Shown here in pieces: positions 1-6,351 of a DNA stretch of 6,351 nucleotides. The first letter of the stretch is position 1. The number at the start of each line of letters is the position of its first letter. Source of the DNA: Puia dinghuensis. Its GTDB lineage: Bacteria; Bacteroidota; Bacteroidia; Chitinophagales; Chitinophagaceae. The stretch spans positions 1 to 6,351 of the forward strand of contig JAMFRX010000319.1 in NCBI GenBank assembly GCA_026224995.1, written 5' to 3'. The position numbers and the translations under genes were made by a program. The notes under the pieces were generated by a model. That model ran no database searches, had not been told where the DNA came from, and was given only the letters and a program-made list of their open reading frames with translations.

Positions 1-3000
1 TACACAGTCGGTGGTATAGCCCAGGTTTTCCAGTATCTGCTGGATCAGCGCCTGGTTGATCAGGTTATCTTCGGCAATCAGCATCCGCAAAGGGTAAGAG
101 CCCGCAAACGCCGTATTCATCGGCTCCCCTTCCCCGGTATCCTCCGCCATCAGCACGGGCATGATCTCGCCGGCCCTGCTCAGGATGGTAAAGCTGAAGA
201 TAGTGCCTTCCCCCGGCCGGCTCTTCACCGTGATCTGACCACCCATGAGATTCACCAGCTTTTCGCTGATGGCCAGCCCCAGCCCCGTCCCGCCATATTT
301 CCGCGTCGTGGACGAATCCACCTGGCTAAAGGATTTAAAGAGCATCCCGATCTTCTCTTCAGGAATGCCGATACCGGTATCCTGTACTTCAAAGCCAAGC
401 AGCAGCACCCCCGTCGCATCCGTTCGCAGGTGCCGGATACGAAGGAAGACCTCCCCGGAATGGGTGAACTTCACCGCATTGCTCACCAGGTTCATCAGGA
501 TCTGACGCAGCCGCAACGCGTCGCCTACGATCTGCGGCGGCACGCCCGGCTCTATCCGGTAGACCAGGCGTAAGCCGCTCTTGGTAGCCTTCTCATAAAA
601 AAGGCCCAGCACCCCGTCTATGCAATGCCGGAGATCAAAAGGCTGCTGCTCCAGGTCCATCTTGCCGGAATCGATCTTGGAGTAATCCAGGATATCGTTG
701 ATCACATTCAGCAGGCTCTCCCCGCAGCTCATGATGGTGCTGTTGTATTCCCGCTGCTGCGGCGTCAGCTGCGTCTGCTCCAGTAGGGAAGCCATCCCGA
801 TGACGCCATTCATGGGCGTCCTGATCTCATGGCTCATCGTCGCCAGGAAAACGCTTTTTGCCTTATTGGCCTGCTCGGCCTCCTCTCTTGCCTTCCGCTC
901 TTCCAGCGTAAGGCTCTGAAGCCGCTCCGTCCGCTCCTGCACCTGACGCTCCAGCTGCCTGTTCGCGGAATTGATCGTGGCCACACGCAGCCGGTAGAAA
1001 ACGACGACGCTGCCGATCACCGCCAGCACTATCAGCACCTTGAACCACCAGGTCATCCAGAACGCAGGCGTGATCACCACTCGCAGGCTCAATATTTTAT
1101 CCGACCACTCCCCGTCATTGTTCAATCCCTTGACCCTAAAAGTATAGTTGGCGGGATCTAAATTAGTATAGGTCGCCGACCGTTCCTCGCCCACATAGTT
1201 CCAGCCCTTGTCGAATCCCTCCAGCATATACGCATATTGCTTCTTGTCCTTATCCGTATAGTTCAGCGAGGCGAAGAGCAGCGAAAACACCGAGCTCTTA
1301 TAGGGCAGCACGATCTCCTTGGTCTCCGTTATGCTCCGCTCCAGCATCGATGCATCCTTTCCGTTCCCCCCGATAGGGACTTCCTTGTTGAATACCTGGA
1401 AATTGGTCATCACCAGCGGTGGATCGAACGGCTCCGCCCGGATACTATCGGGAATGATCACGTTGAATCCGTTAACCCCGCCAAAATATAGCGCGCCCGA
1501 CCTGCTCTTACAGTACGCCTGCTCCTTGAATTCATTGGCTTGCAGCCCATCCGCCACCCCATAGTTTTTCATGTGGTGATGCGCAACGTCGAACCGGCAC
1601 AGCCCTTTATTGGTGCTGATCCAAAAGTTACCCGTGGAGTCTTCCAGCACGCCGAAGATCACGTCGTCAGGCAGCCCGTCGCGGGACGTATAGTTGGTGA
1701 ACCGGTTGGCATTGGTCTCATATCGGCTCAGCCCTTCCGTAGTAGAGATCCAGAGATTGCCGGCCTTGTCTTCGGTGATATTGGTCACATTGTCGCCACA
1801 GAGGCTGTTCTTGTTGTCGGAATGCCGGTAATGCGCGAAATGCCCTGTCAGCGGATCGAAGAGGTCGATCCCGCCGCCATCCATGCCGAGCCACATCCTG
1901 CCCGCCCTGTCCTGCAAAATGGCATGGACCTTATCGTTGCCCAGGCTGCCCGGGTCGTCATCGTGGTGCTGGTAATGGATGAACGAACGATGCTCCGGGT
2001 CATACAGCTCCAGTCCGCCGCCATAGGTGCCCACCCAGATCCGCTGCTCCCTGTCCTCACAAAATACCCAGGCATTGTTGTTGCTCAGACTGTGCGGGTC
2101 GTCGGGATCATGCTTGTAGTGCGTATAGCTATTGCTCCGCCGGTTGAAGATGGTCAACCCTTCGGCCCAGCTGCCAACCCAAAAATTATCCTTGCTGTCT
2201 TCCATCACCCGCAGGACATAATTGCTGCAGATGGTCTTCGGATTGCCGGAGATATGCGGAAAATGGGTGAACCGCTCCGTTTTCCTGTTGAACAGGTTGA
2301 GACCGCCCCCATCCGTACCGATCCAGATATTGTTGTTGCGATCCTCATACATGCAAAGCACATGGTTGTCGCTAAGGCTATAGGGTGAACTGTTATGCCG
2401 GTAATGCGCGAACTTCCTGTTGTCGCGATTCACGAAGTCCAGCCCTCCGGCAAAAGACCCGACCCACATATTCTTCTTGGAATCCCGGTAGATGGCATAT
2501 AGCGAATTCGTCCCGATGCTGCTCGGATCGATGTCGTCATGTCGATAATGATGCAACCCTCCCGCGCTATCGATGACCACCAGCCCATCGTTCTCCGTCC
2601 CTACCCAGACATTCCCTTCCGCGTCTTCCCCCAAAGAGTTGACCATGTTCCTGGGAATGCCTTCAGCATTGGCCGCACCCTTGCCAAAGTATTGAAAATG
2701 GCCGTTGGACCTGTCCAGCAGGTTCAGCCCGTAATAAGTTCCTACCCAAAGCCTGCCCCGGCGATCCTCGTACACCGAAGCCACATCATTGCTGGTAATG
2801 GAATTCGGGTTCTTCGGATCATGCACCATCCGCTGAAAAGTCCCTGTATTCCGCTCCAGCAGGTTGAGTCCGCTGCCAACGGTCGCCACCCAGAGCCGAT
2901 GATCCGCATCCTCAAATAGCCCCTTCACATAATTGCTGCCCAGGCTCCTGTCGTCACCCTCCCGGTGGACAAAATGCTGGAACCGGCCACTTGAGTCCAT

Positions 3001-3474
3001 CCGGTCCAGGCCCCCATCCTCCGTCCCGATCCAGACAGAACCCCGGCTGTCCAGCAACAGGGCCAGCACAATATTGCTGGATAAGCTGGCAGGATTGGCA
3101 GGGTCATGCCTGAAATGCACGAATTCATCGGTCTGCCGGTCATAGCGATCCAGCCCCCCACCCCAGGTGCCGATCCAGAGATACCCTTTCGCATCTTCGA
3201 CGATCCCGTTTATCAGGTTGTTGGACAGGCTCTTATCATCTCCGATCTTATTCTTGTAAACAGTAAAGGTATACCCGTCATACCGGTTCAGCCCCTCCCG
3301 CGTCCCAAACCAAAGGAACCCCCGGCTGTCTTCCAGAGTACAGATCACATTGCTATGCGACAGCCCCTGGGCCGTCCCCATATGCTCAAAAGAAAGGTTT
3401 GCTGATTGGGGGCAGGCCGCGGCTGAAACGAACGTTAGCAAAAGACACCATAAAAAGCGGTCAAACACATACAT
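1..3474 (-). CDS. Hybrid sensor histidine kinase with a double beta-propeller sensor (HTCS-like), 3' end beyond the window
   Basis: This is an inner-membrane signalling kinase with a periplasmic sensor. I read one open frame of 1158 codons from the ATG at 3474 to base 1, without a stop. Residues 1-21 form a signal peptide with the hydrophobic core FLWCLLLTFVSAAA. Residues 41-674 carry fourteen Reg_prop-type blades. A Y_Y_Y domain spans about 739-798 and a transmembrane helix about 804-828, followed by a charged, probably coiled-coil linker. HisKA has SHEIRTPMNG with the phospho-acceptor His882. HATPase_c has an N-box around Asn999, DTGIGI at 1032-1037 and KYGGTGLGL at 1059-1067. A receiver begins near 1129 with the acidic pair Glu1135-Asp1136; its phospho-acceptor Asp is outside the window. 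Classical HTCS proteins end in an AraC-type DNA-binding domain, but these kinase and receiver motifs are more BarA/ArcB-like, so the output could instead be an HPt domain or a phosphorelay. The ligand is unknown. An in-frame GTG at 3504 is an alternative start. Confidence 0.93.
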   Translation of the reverse strand, partial: MYVFDRFLWCLLLTFVSAAACPQSANLSFEHMGTAQGLSHSNVICTLEDSRGFLWFGTREGLNRYDGYTFTVYKNKIGDDKSLSNNLINGIVEDAKGYLWIGTWGGGLDRYDRQTDEFVHFRHDPANPASLSSNIVLALLLDSRGSVWIGTEDGGLDRMDSSGRFQHFVHREGDDRSLGSNYVKGLFEDADHRLWVATVGSGLNLLERNTGTFQRMVHDPKNPNSITSNDVASVYEDRRGRLWVGTYYGLNLLDRSNGHFQYFGKGAANAEGIPRNMVNSLGEDAEGNVWVGTENDGLVVIDSAGGLHHYRHDDIDPSSIGTNSLYAIYRDSKKNMWVGSFAGGLDFVNRDNRKFAHYRHNSSPYSLSDNHVLCMYEDRNNNIWIGTDGGGLNLFNRKTERFTHFPHISGNPKTICSNYVLRVMEDSKDNFWVGSWAEGLTIFNRRSNSYTHYKHDPDDPHSLSNNNAWVFCEDREQRIWVGTYGGGLELYDPEHRSFIHYQHHDDDPGSLGNDKVHAILQDRAGRMWLGMDGGGIDLFDPLTGHFAHYRHSDNKNSLCGDNVTNITEDKAGNLWISTTEGLSRYETNANRFTNYTSRDGLPDDVIFGVLEDSTGNFWISTNKGLCRFDVAHHHMKNYGVADGLQANEFKEQAYCKSRSGALYFGGVNGFNVIIPDSIRAEPFDPPLVMTNFQVFNKEVPIGGNGKDASMLERSITETKEIVLPYKSSVFSLLFASLNYTDKDKKQYAYMLEGFDKGWNYVGEERSATYTNLDPANYTFRVKGLNNDGEWSDKILSLRVVITPAFWMTWWFKVLIVLAVIGSVVVFYRLRVATINSANRQLERQVQERTERLQSLTLEERKAREEAEQANKAKSVFLATMSHEIRTPMNGVIGMASLLEQTQLTPQQREYNSTIMSCGESLLNVINDILDYSKIDSGKMDLEQQPFDLRHCIDGVLGLFYEKATKSGLRLVYRIEPGVPPQIVGDALRLRQILMNLVSNAVKFTHSGEVFLRIRHLRTDATGVLLLGFEVQDTGIGIPEEKIGMLFKSFSQVDSSTTRKYGGTGLGLAISEKLVNLMGGQITVKSRPGEGTIFSFTILSRAGEIMPVLMAEDTGEGEPMNTAFAGSYPLRMLIAEDNLINQALIQQILENLGYTTDCV
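1453..3354 (-). repeat. Fourteen tandem beta-propeller blade repeats inside the sensor kinase gene
   Basis: This is a protein-level repeat inside the kinase gene. Each unit follows the pattern N-x-V-x-x-(8 or so residues)-E-D-x-x-G-x-hydrophobic-W-hydrophobic-G-T-x-x-G-G-L-x-hydrophobic-hydrophobic-D. The blade tryptophans fall at residues 55, 100, 148, 195, 243, 290, 337, 384, 432, 480, 528, 575 and 618. A degenerate fourteenth blade has Tyr663 (ALYFGG). Spacing is 43-48 residues, mostly 47-48, or about 141-144 bases. Many blades are joined by a similar loop of the type HYRHDPDDPxSLSNN. Fourteen blades match the two seven-bladed propellers known from HTCS sensors, which bind ligand in the periplasm. 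Blades 1, 5, 12 and 13 lack one glycine of the GGL turn, and blade 4 (WVAT), blade 11 (WLGM) and blades 12-13 (WIST) depart from the WxGT core. Confidence 0.88.
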
Positions 3475-3535
3475 ACGAAGCCCGGGTTGGCTTCGAGAAC
3501 GCACACCCGGCCTGCTTTATTGCTATAATACACTA
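3475..3535 (-). other. Short intergenic gap between the barrel-protein gene and the sensor kinase gene
   Basis: Only 61 bases separate the TGA of the upstream gene (3536-3538) from the ATG of the kinase gene (3472-3474), or 31 bases if the kinase starts at the GTG at 3502-3504. I see no hairpin followed by a T-run that would act as an intrinsic terminator. I also see no convincing Bacteroidota promoter (TTG around -33 with TAnnTTTG around -7). Read on the minus strand, an in-frame TAA at 3517-3519 limits how far upstream the kinase gene can start. The arrangement suggests read-through from the upstream gene. Confidence 0.7.
3476..3495 (-). promoter_or_regulatory. Perfect 7-bp inverted repeat one base before the sensor kinase ATG
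   Basis: On the minus strand, CGAAGCC (3495-3489) and GGCTTCG (3482-3476) are exact reverse complements around the six-base loop AACCCG. The hairpin ends one base before the ATG at 3474, so in mRNA it would cover the ribosome-binding region of that start. It lacks a downstream T-tract, so it is a poor terminator candidate. It could damp translation of the kinase, or it may simply lie inside the coding sequence if the true start is the GTG at 3504. The inverted repeat is directly visible; any function is inferred. Confidence 0.5.
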
Positions 3536-6351
3536 TCAGTATTGGAACCCCAGTTTAAAAATAACTACCCCGCCGTCTGTACCCGCCCCATAGCTCGCCG
3601 ACACCACCAGCTTCTGCAAAGGACTGATCCAAAACCCTCCGCCATACCCGTCATGCCACTGATCACTCTGCTGCCCATGCTCCCATACCCGCCCTACATC
3701 ATTGAAGAACAGCAGCCCAAAGGATCCGGGAAAGAAATACGTATTGAACTGTGCCAGCTTGAGCCGCAGGTCAATATTATGGTAGAACGCCTCATCCCCC
3801 GCGAACCGGAACTTGCGGTAGCCCCGCAGGTTCTCCAGCGCGCCCAGGAACTGCGCATTGTAGAAGTCATAGTCGCCAAAGCTCTTGCCCCAGCCCACCT
3901 TATTGGCGATCACTACAGTCGCCCTGCTGTCGAAGCTGCTATAGACAGCCAGGTCCGTATTCAGCCGCGAATAGCTATGGCTCGCACTGTTCACACCCCC
4001 ATAGGTGCTGAACTTCGTTTCCCAAAAGATACCTCTGGAAGGCAGTATCTTATCGTTGCGGTTGTCGATCGTCAGCAAGGCCCGCCCGCCGACATAGGCC
4101 TTGGCCTGGTAAAGCTCAGCCTTATCCAGCCCATTGATATTGGTCTGGTTGACGAACCGGTCAAAGTTGTCGGCGCTGTCCACCGTAAAATACTCGAAGG
4201 CCGGGCCAGCCGCAAACGAGAACACGGTCCCCCACCGTTTGCGAAGCAGCAGGTCGAAGTCATAGCTGTCATAACGGGCCCTGTAATAACGGACCCCATC
4301 CTTCTCATTCTTATTGTAGACCGTTTCATTCCCGAAGCCAAAGAAGTTGATGGTATTGTCCGGCGCCTTCACCTCCGCATCGGCAAGAAAGTCCAGCTTC
4401 CCGATCGCGTCGATAGCCTCGAAACCATACTTGAAGCCGTAGGCCTTCGTCGCCAAAGAATGCGTGGCCGTAAGCGTCTGCAAGGTCTTATACGGTTCCT
4501 TATGAAAGCCCTGCGTCGTATACCTGAACCCCGCCCCCAGGAAGACGCCGTCATCGGGGTTGTAGGAGGCCGTCAGCAAAGGCGCTATGATATCGTATTT
4601 ATATCCCAGCTTGTTCACGGCATTCACGCTGGCATCTTCCGACAAAAAGGTCCGGTAAGAACCCTGTCCCGTAAACACATTCTTCTCCGTGCTCAGGTCA
4701 TAGATCTTCGTCTTCCCTGCAGGCGCCCTGGCCTCGTTGTTGTAGCTGTCGTTACCCGGTCCACCGATGATCCGCACGACGATGCCGCCGCCGCCTTCGC
4801 CATGGACATGGAATTGGTCGTCCCCGCCCAGCCCATATAGCCGGACCTCCCGCGTCTCGCCCGCCAGAAAGACCCGCCGGTAGATCGTCTTATTGCTCTT
4901 GCCGTCCTTGTTGATCTTGTAAACCGTGACGATCACCGAATCGCTGCCCTTACGCTCTACGTCGAACAGCTCCTGCTTGTCACTGCCATAGACGCTGACA
5001 TTCCTGGCGAGGAAACGGTAATAGGTCATCATCTCCGCTTCAAAGTACTTCCGTCGCTCCTTGAGCCGGGCGATGATGGAGTTCATGGTGTGGCCCTGTA
5101 TCTCCACAGGCTGCAGCTTCAGCGAAGCCTCGATCAGCGAATCGGTCATCGCCGCCAGCGCGATCTCCGTCGCCTTCTTCCAGTCCTCCGCGGAAAGCTC
5201 GTTCATGTAGTTGCGGTCGAAGTTCCGCGCATTTAAATTGTAGCTGTTGATATTCCTCGCCTTCGACCGGAATCCCTGCAGCTGCGGGGCCGCCCAGGCC
5301 GAACCCGCTATATAAGGCAGTATTCCCTGGTTGATAAAGAAGGGTTGGTCGCGGTCGCGCGGCACGGGTGACAGCATCTTGACCTTCCCATTATCCTCCT
5401 CCATCCAGCGCCACTGGTCTTCATGCCGGTCGAAGTCCATCACGAACATATCCAGCAGCCGGGCCCTGAGCGTCGCCTGCTGGTCGATGAGGTTGTCGTT
5501 GTCTTTCTTGATCATGATCTCTACATCGTACATATTATAGGTCTTCTTCCCATTGCCCGGCTCATGCTCTTCCAAAAAGGCGAACAGGTTCCCAAAGTCT
5601 TGCCGGAACCGCCCCAGCCGCGGGTCATCCGGGACATACACCAGCGTTGGATGCGCATGGGGCACATGCATGGCATCCGCCAGCGGCGGTATGCTCATAG
5701 CCGCATAGGGATAGGATGCAGACACGCCATCCGTAATGATGTCCTTCACGAATTGATCACCCTGCAGGCTCACCGGGACCGCACCATCGGTTACATATTT
5801 CTTCACTCCCCGTAACGCAAACGACACGCCCTGGGCATTCACCATCCGCAGTCCCCGCGTCTCAAGACCACCGCCGCGTTGCAAGGGCGTCCAGCCGGTC
5901 ATATCGAGGACTTTCACCTTTATCGGTATCGACCATTCTTTTCTGTAATTAGCGCCCAACAGGAACCGCCGCAACCCGCCGGCCAAAAATTCGGAATCGC
6001 CCACGATCACTACACTGTCGGGGAAAGATCGCACAACGGCCATCGTATCCACATGCGGCCGCAACGGCGCCAAAGCAGCGGTATAGAACGCCTTGTCCAG
6101 GTCCGTCGCGCCCACCGTATAAAAGTGGATCTCCGACCGGCCGCTGGCATGCACCTCGATCGTGGCAAAGCCGATATCCTGTTTCGCCATCAGGGAATTG
6201 CGGCCCATCTTTACACGGGAATCCTTGGACCCCGCCCCGCTCACGACATAGTATACGCTATCATGCTCCAGCAGCTGCAGCGTATGGTCATGCCCTGCCA
6301 CATGCACCACATTGGAATGACCTTTAATGATGTCCTCCACCTGCTCCCGCA
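3536..6351 (-). CDS. Metallophosphoesterase / kinase-like / Omp85-type beta-barrel fusion protein, N-terminus beyond the window
   Basis: This is probably an outer-membrane protein with a large soluble N-terminal part. Residues are numbered from the GTG at 6338-6340, which is unlikely to be the real start: the frame stays open to the window edge, and the metal-binding GHDH motif (16-19) of a calcineurin-like phosphoesterase comes only 16 residues later. Residues 20-90 look like the end of that domain. Residues about 157-390 form a central domain with a kinase-like pattern: LETRGLRM and SFALRGVKK, then SIPPLADAMHVPH, DFDRHEDQW (302-310) and PRDRDQ (327-332). Residues 497-533 are RTX-like (GLGGDDQF, GGPGNDSY). 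Residues about 575-934 form a beta-barrel with the Omp85 LRGY motif (838-841) and a C-terminal GFQY suited to BAM recognition. No POTRA repeat is apparent. The closest general description is a BamA/TamA-family barrel fused to a metallophosphoesterase, as seen in Bacteroidota. Substrate and physiological role are unknown. The stop is TGA at 3536-3538. Confidence 0.87.
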   Translation of the reverse strand, partial: REQVEDIIKGHSNVVHVAGHDHTLQLLEHDSVYYVVSGAGSKDSRVKMGRNSLMAKQDIGFATIEVHASGRSEIHFYTVGATDLDKAFYTAALAPLRPHVDTMAVVRSFPDSVVIVGDSEFLAGGLRRFLLGANYRKEWSIPIKVKVLDMTGWTPLQRGGGLETRGLRMVNAQGVSFALRGVKKYVTDGAVPVSLQGDQFVKDIITDGVSASYPYAAMSIPPLADAMHVPHAHPTLVYVPDDPRLGRFRQDFGNLFAFLEEHEPGNGKKTYNMYDVEIMIKKDNDNLIDQQATLRARLLDMFVMDFDRHEDQWRWMEEDNGKVKMLSPVPRDRDQPFFINQGILPYIAGSAWAAPQLQGFRSKARNINSYNLNARNFDRNYMNELSAEDWKKATEIALAAMTDSLIEASLKLQPVEIQGHTMNSIIARLKERRKYFEAEMMTYYRFLARNVSVYGSDKQELFDVERKGSDSVIVTVYKINKDGKSNKTIYRRVFLAGETREVRLYGLGGDDQFHVHGEGGGGIVVRIIGGPGNDSYNNEARAPAGKTKIYDLSTEKNVFTGQGSYRTFLSEDASVNAVNKLGYKYDIIAPLLTASYNPDDGVFLGAGFRYTTQGFHKEPYKTLQTLTATHSLATKAYGFKYGFEAIDAIGKLDFLADAEVKAPDNTINFFGFGNETVYNKNEKDGVRYYRARYDSYDFDLLLRKRWGTVFSFAAGPAFEYFTVDSADNFDRFVNQTNINGLDKAELYQAKAYVGGRALLTIDNRNDKILPSRGIFWETKFSTYGGVNSASHSYSRLNTDLAVYSSFDSRATVVIANKVGWGKSFGDYDFYNAQFLGALENLRGYRKFRFAGDEAFYHNIDLRLKLAQFNTYFFPGSFGLLFFNDVGRVWEHGQQSDQWHDGYGGGFWISPLQKLVVSASYGAGTDGGVVIFKLGFQY

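Noticed and set aside
1540..2388. Plus-strand open frame of 282 codons with a repetitive protein
   Set aside because: Its periodic sequence is the antisense reading of the propeller blades of the sensor kinase. The repeats are explained by that gene.
3415..3474. Lipoprotein signal peptide on the sensor kinase
   Set aside because: Cys21 follows SAAA, but there is no Leu, Val or Ile at the -3 position of a lipobox, and the protein has its own transmembrane helix. An ordinary signal peptide fits better.
3476..3495. Inverted repeat as an intrinsic terminator of the barrel-protein gene
   Set aside because: The stem is only 7 bp, and the bases following it on the minus strand (TATGTATGTG) are not a T-run; it also sits directly on the next gene's start.
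3536..3600. Bacteroidota-type promoter (TAnnTTTG) before the kinase gene
   Set aside because: The closest match on the minus strand, TATTTTTA near the end of the barrel gene, misses the final G and has no TTG at a suitable distance upstream.
3350..4840. Long plus-strand open frame of 496 codons
   Set aside because: It lies almost entirely antisense to the barrel-protein gene, spans the gap and the start of the kinase gene, and its translation shows no recognisable domain. It looks like a by-product of GC-rich codon use on the opposite strand.
6338..6340. GTG as the start of the barrel fusion protein
   Set aside because: The frame remains open to the right edge (preceding residues R-E-Q), and the phosphoesterase GHDH motif falls 16 residues after this codon, so the domain must begin upstream outside the window.

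Overview
The window holds parts of two large genes, both on the minus strand and both cut by a window edge. There are no RNA genes, insertion sequences, CRISPR arrays or plus-strand genes that I can support. The organism is almost certainly a member of the Bacteroidota. A two-propeller periplasmic sensor on a hybrid histidine kinase, and a phosphoesterase joined to an Omp85-type barrel, are both typical of that phylum, and there is no clear Shine-Dalgarno signal. The base composition is moderately GC-rich by eye, which would suit a Chitinophagaceae-like lineage; that placement is inference.

Reading in the direction of transcription (right to left), the first gene (6351 down to 3536) encodes a large outer-membrane protein whose N-terminus lies beyond the right edge. 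The visible part starts at the end of a calcineurin-like metallophosphoesterase domain (GHDH motif). A central domain follows with motifs that recall HipA/FAM20C-type kinases (DFDRHEDQW, then PRDRDQ). After it come a short RTX-like glycine/aspartate segment (GGPGNDSY) and a C-terminal Omp85/BamA-like beta-barrel (LRGY motif, terminal GFQY). No POTRA domain is apparent.

After a 61-base gap, the second gene (3474 down to 1) encodes a hybrid sensor histidine kinase. It has a signal peptide, fourteen propeller blades (two seven-bladed propellers), a Y_Y_Y domain, one transmembrane helix, HisKA and HATPase_c domains, and the first 30 or so residues of a receiver domain before the left edge. Its sensor resembles that of the hybrid two-component systems (HTCS) of Bacteroidota, but the kinase and receiver motifs (SHEIRTPMNG, AEDNLINQ) look more like BarA/ArcB-type hybrid kinases.

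The two genes point the same way with a short gap and no visible terminator, so co-transcription is plausible. The sensor may respond to a periplasmic state connected with the upstream envelope protein, but no sequence evidence proves that. The most unusual points are the phosphoesterase/kinase-like/RTX-like/barrel fusion and a perfect 7-bp hairpin immediately before the presumed start codon of the sensor gene.
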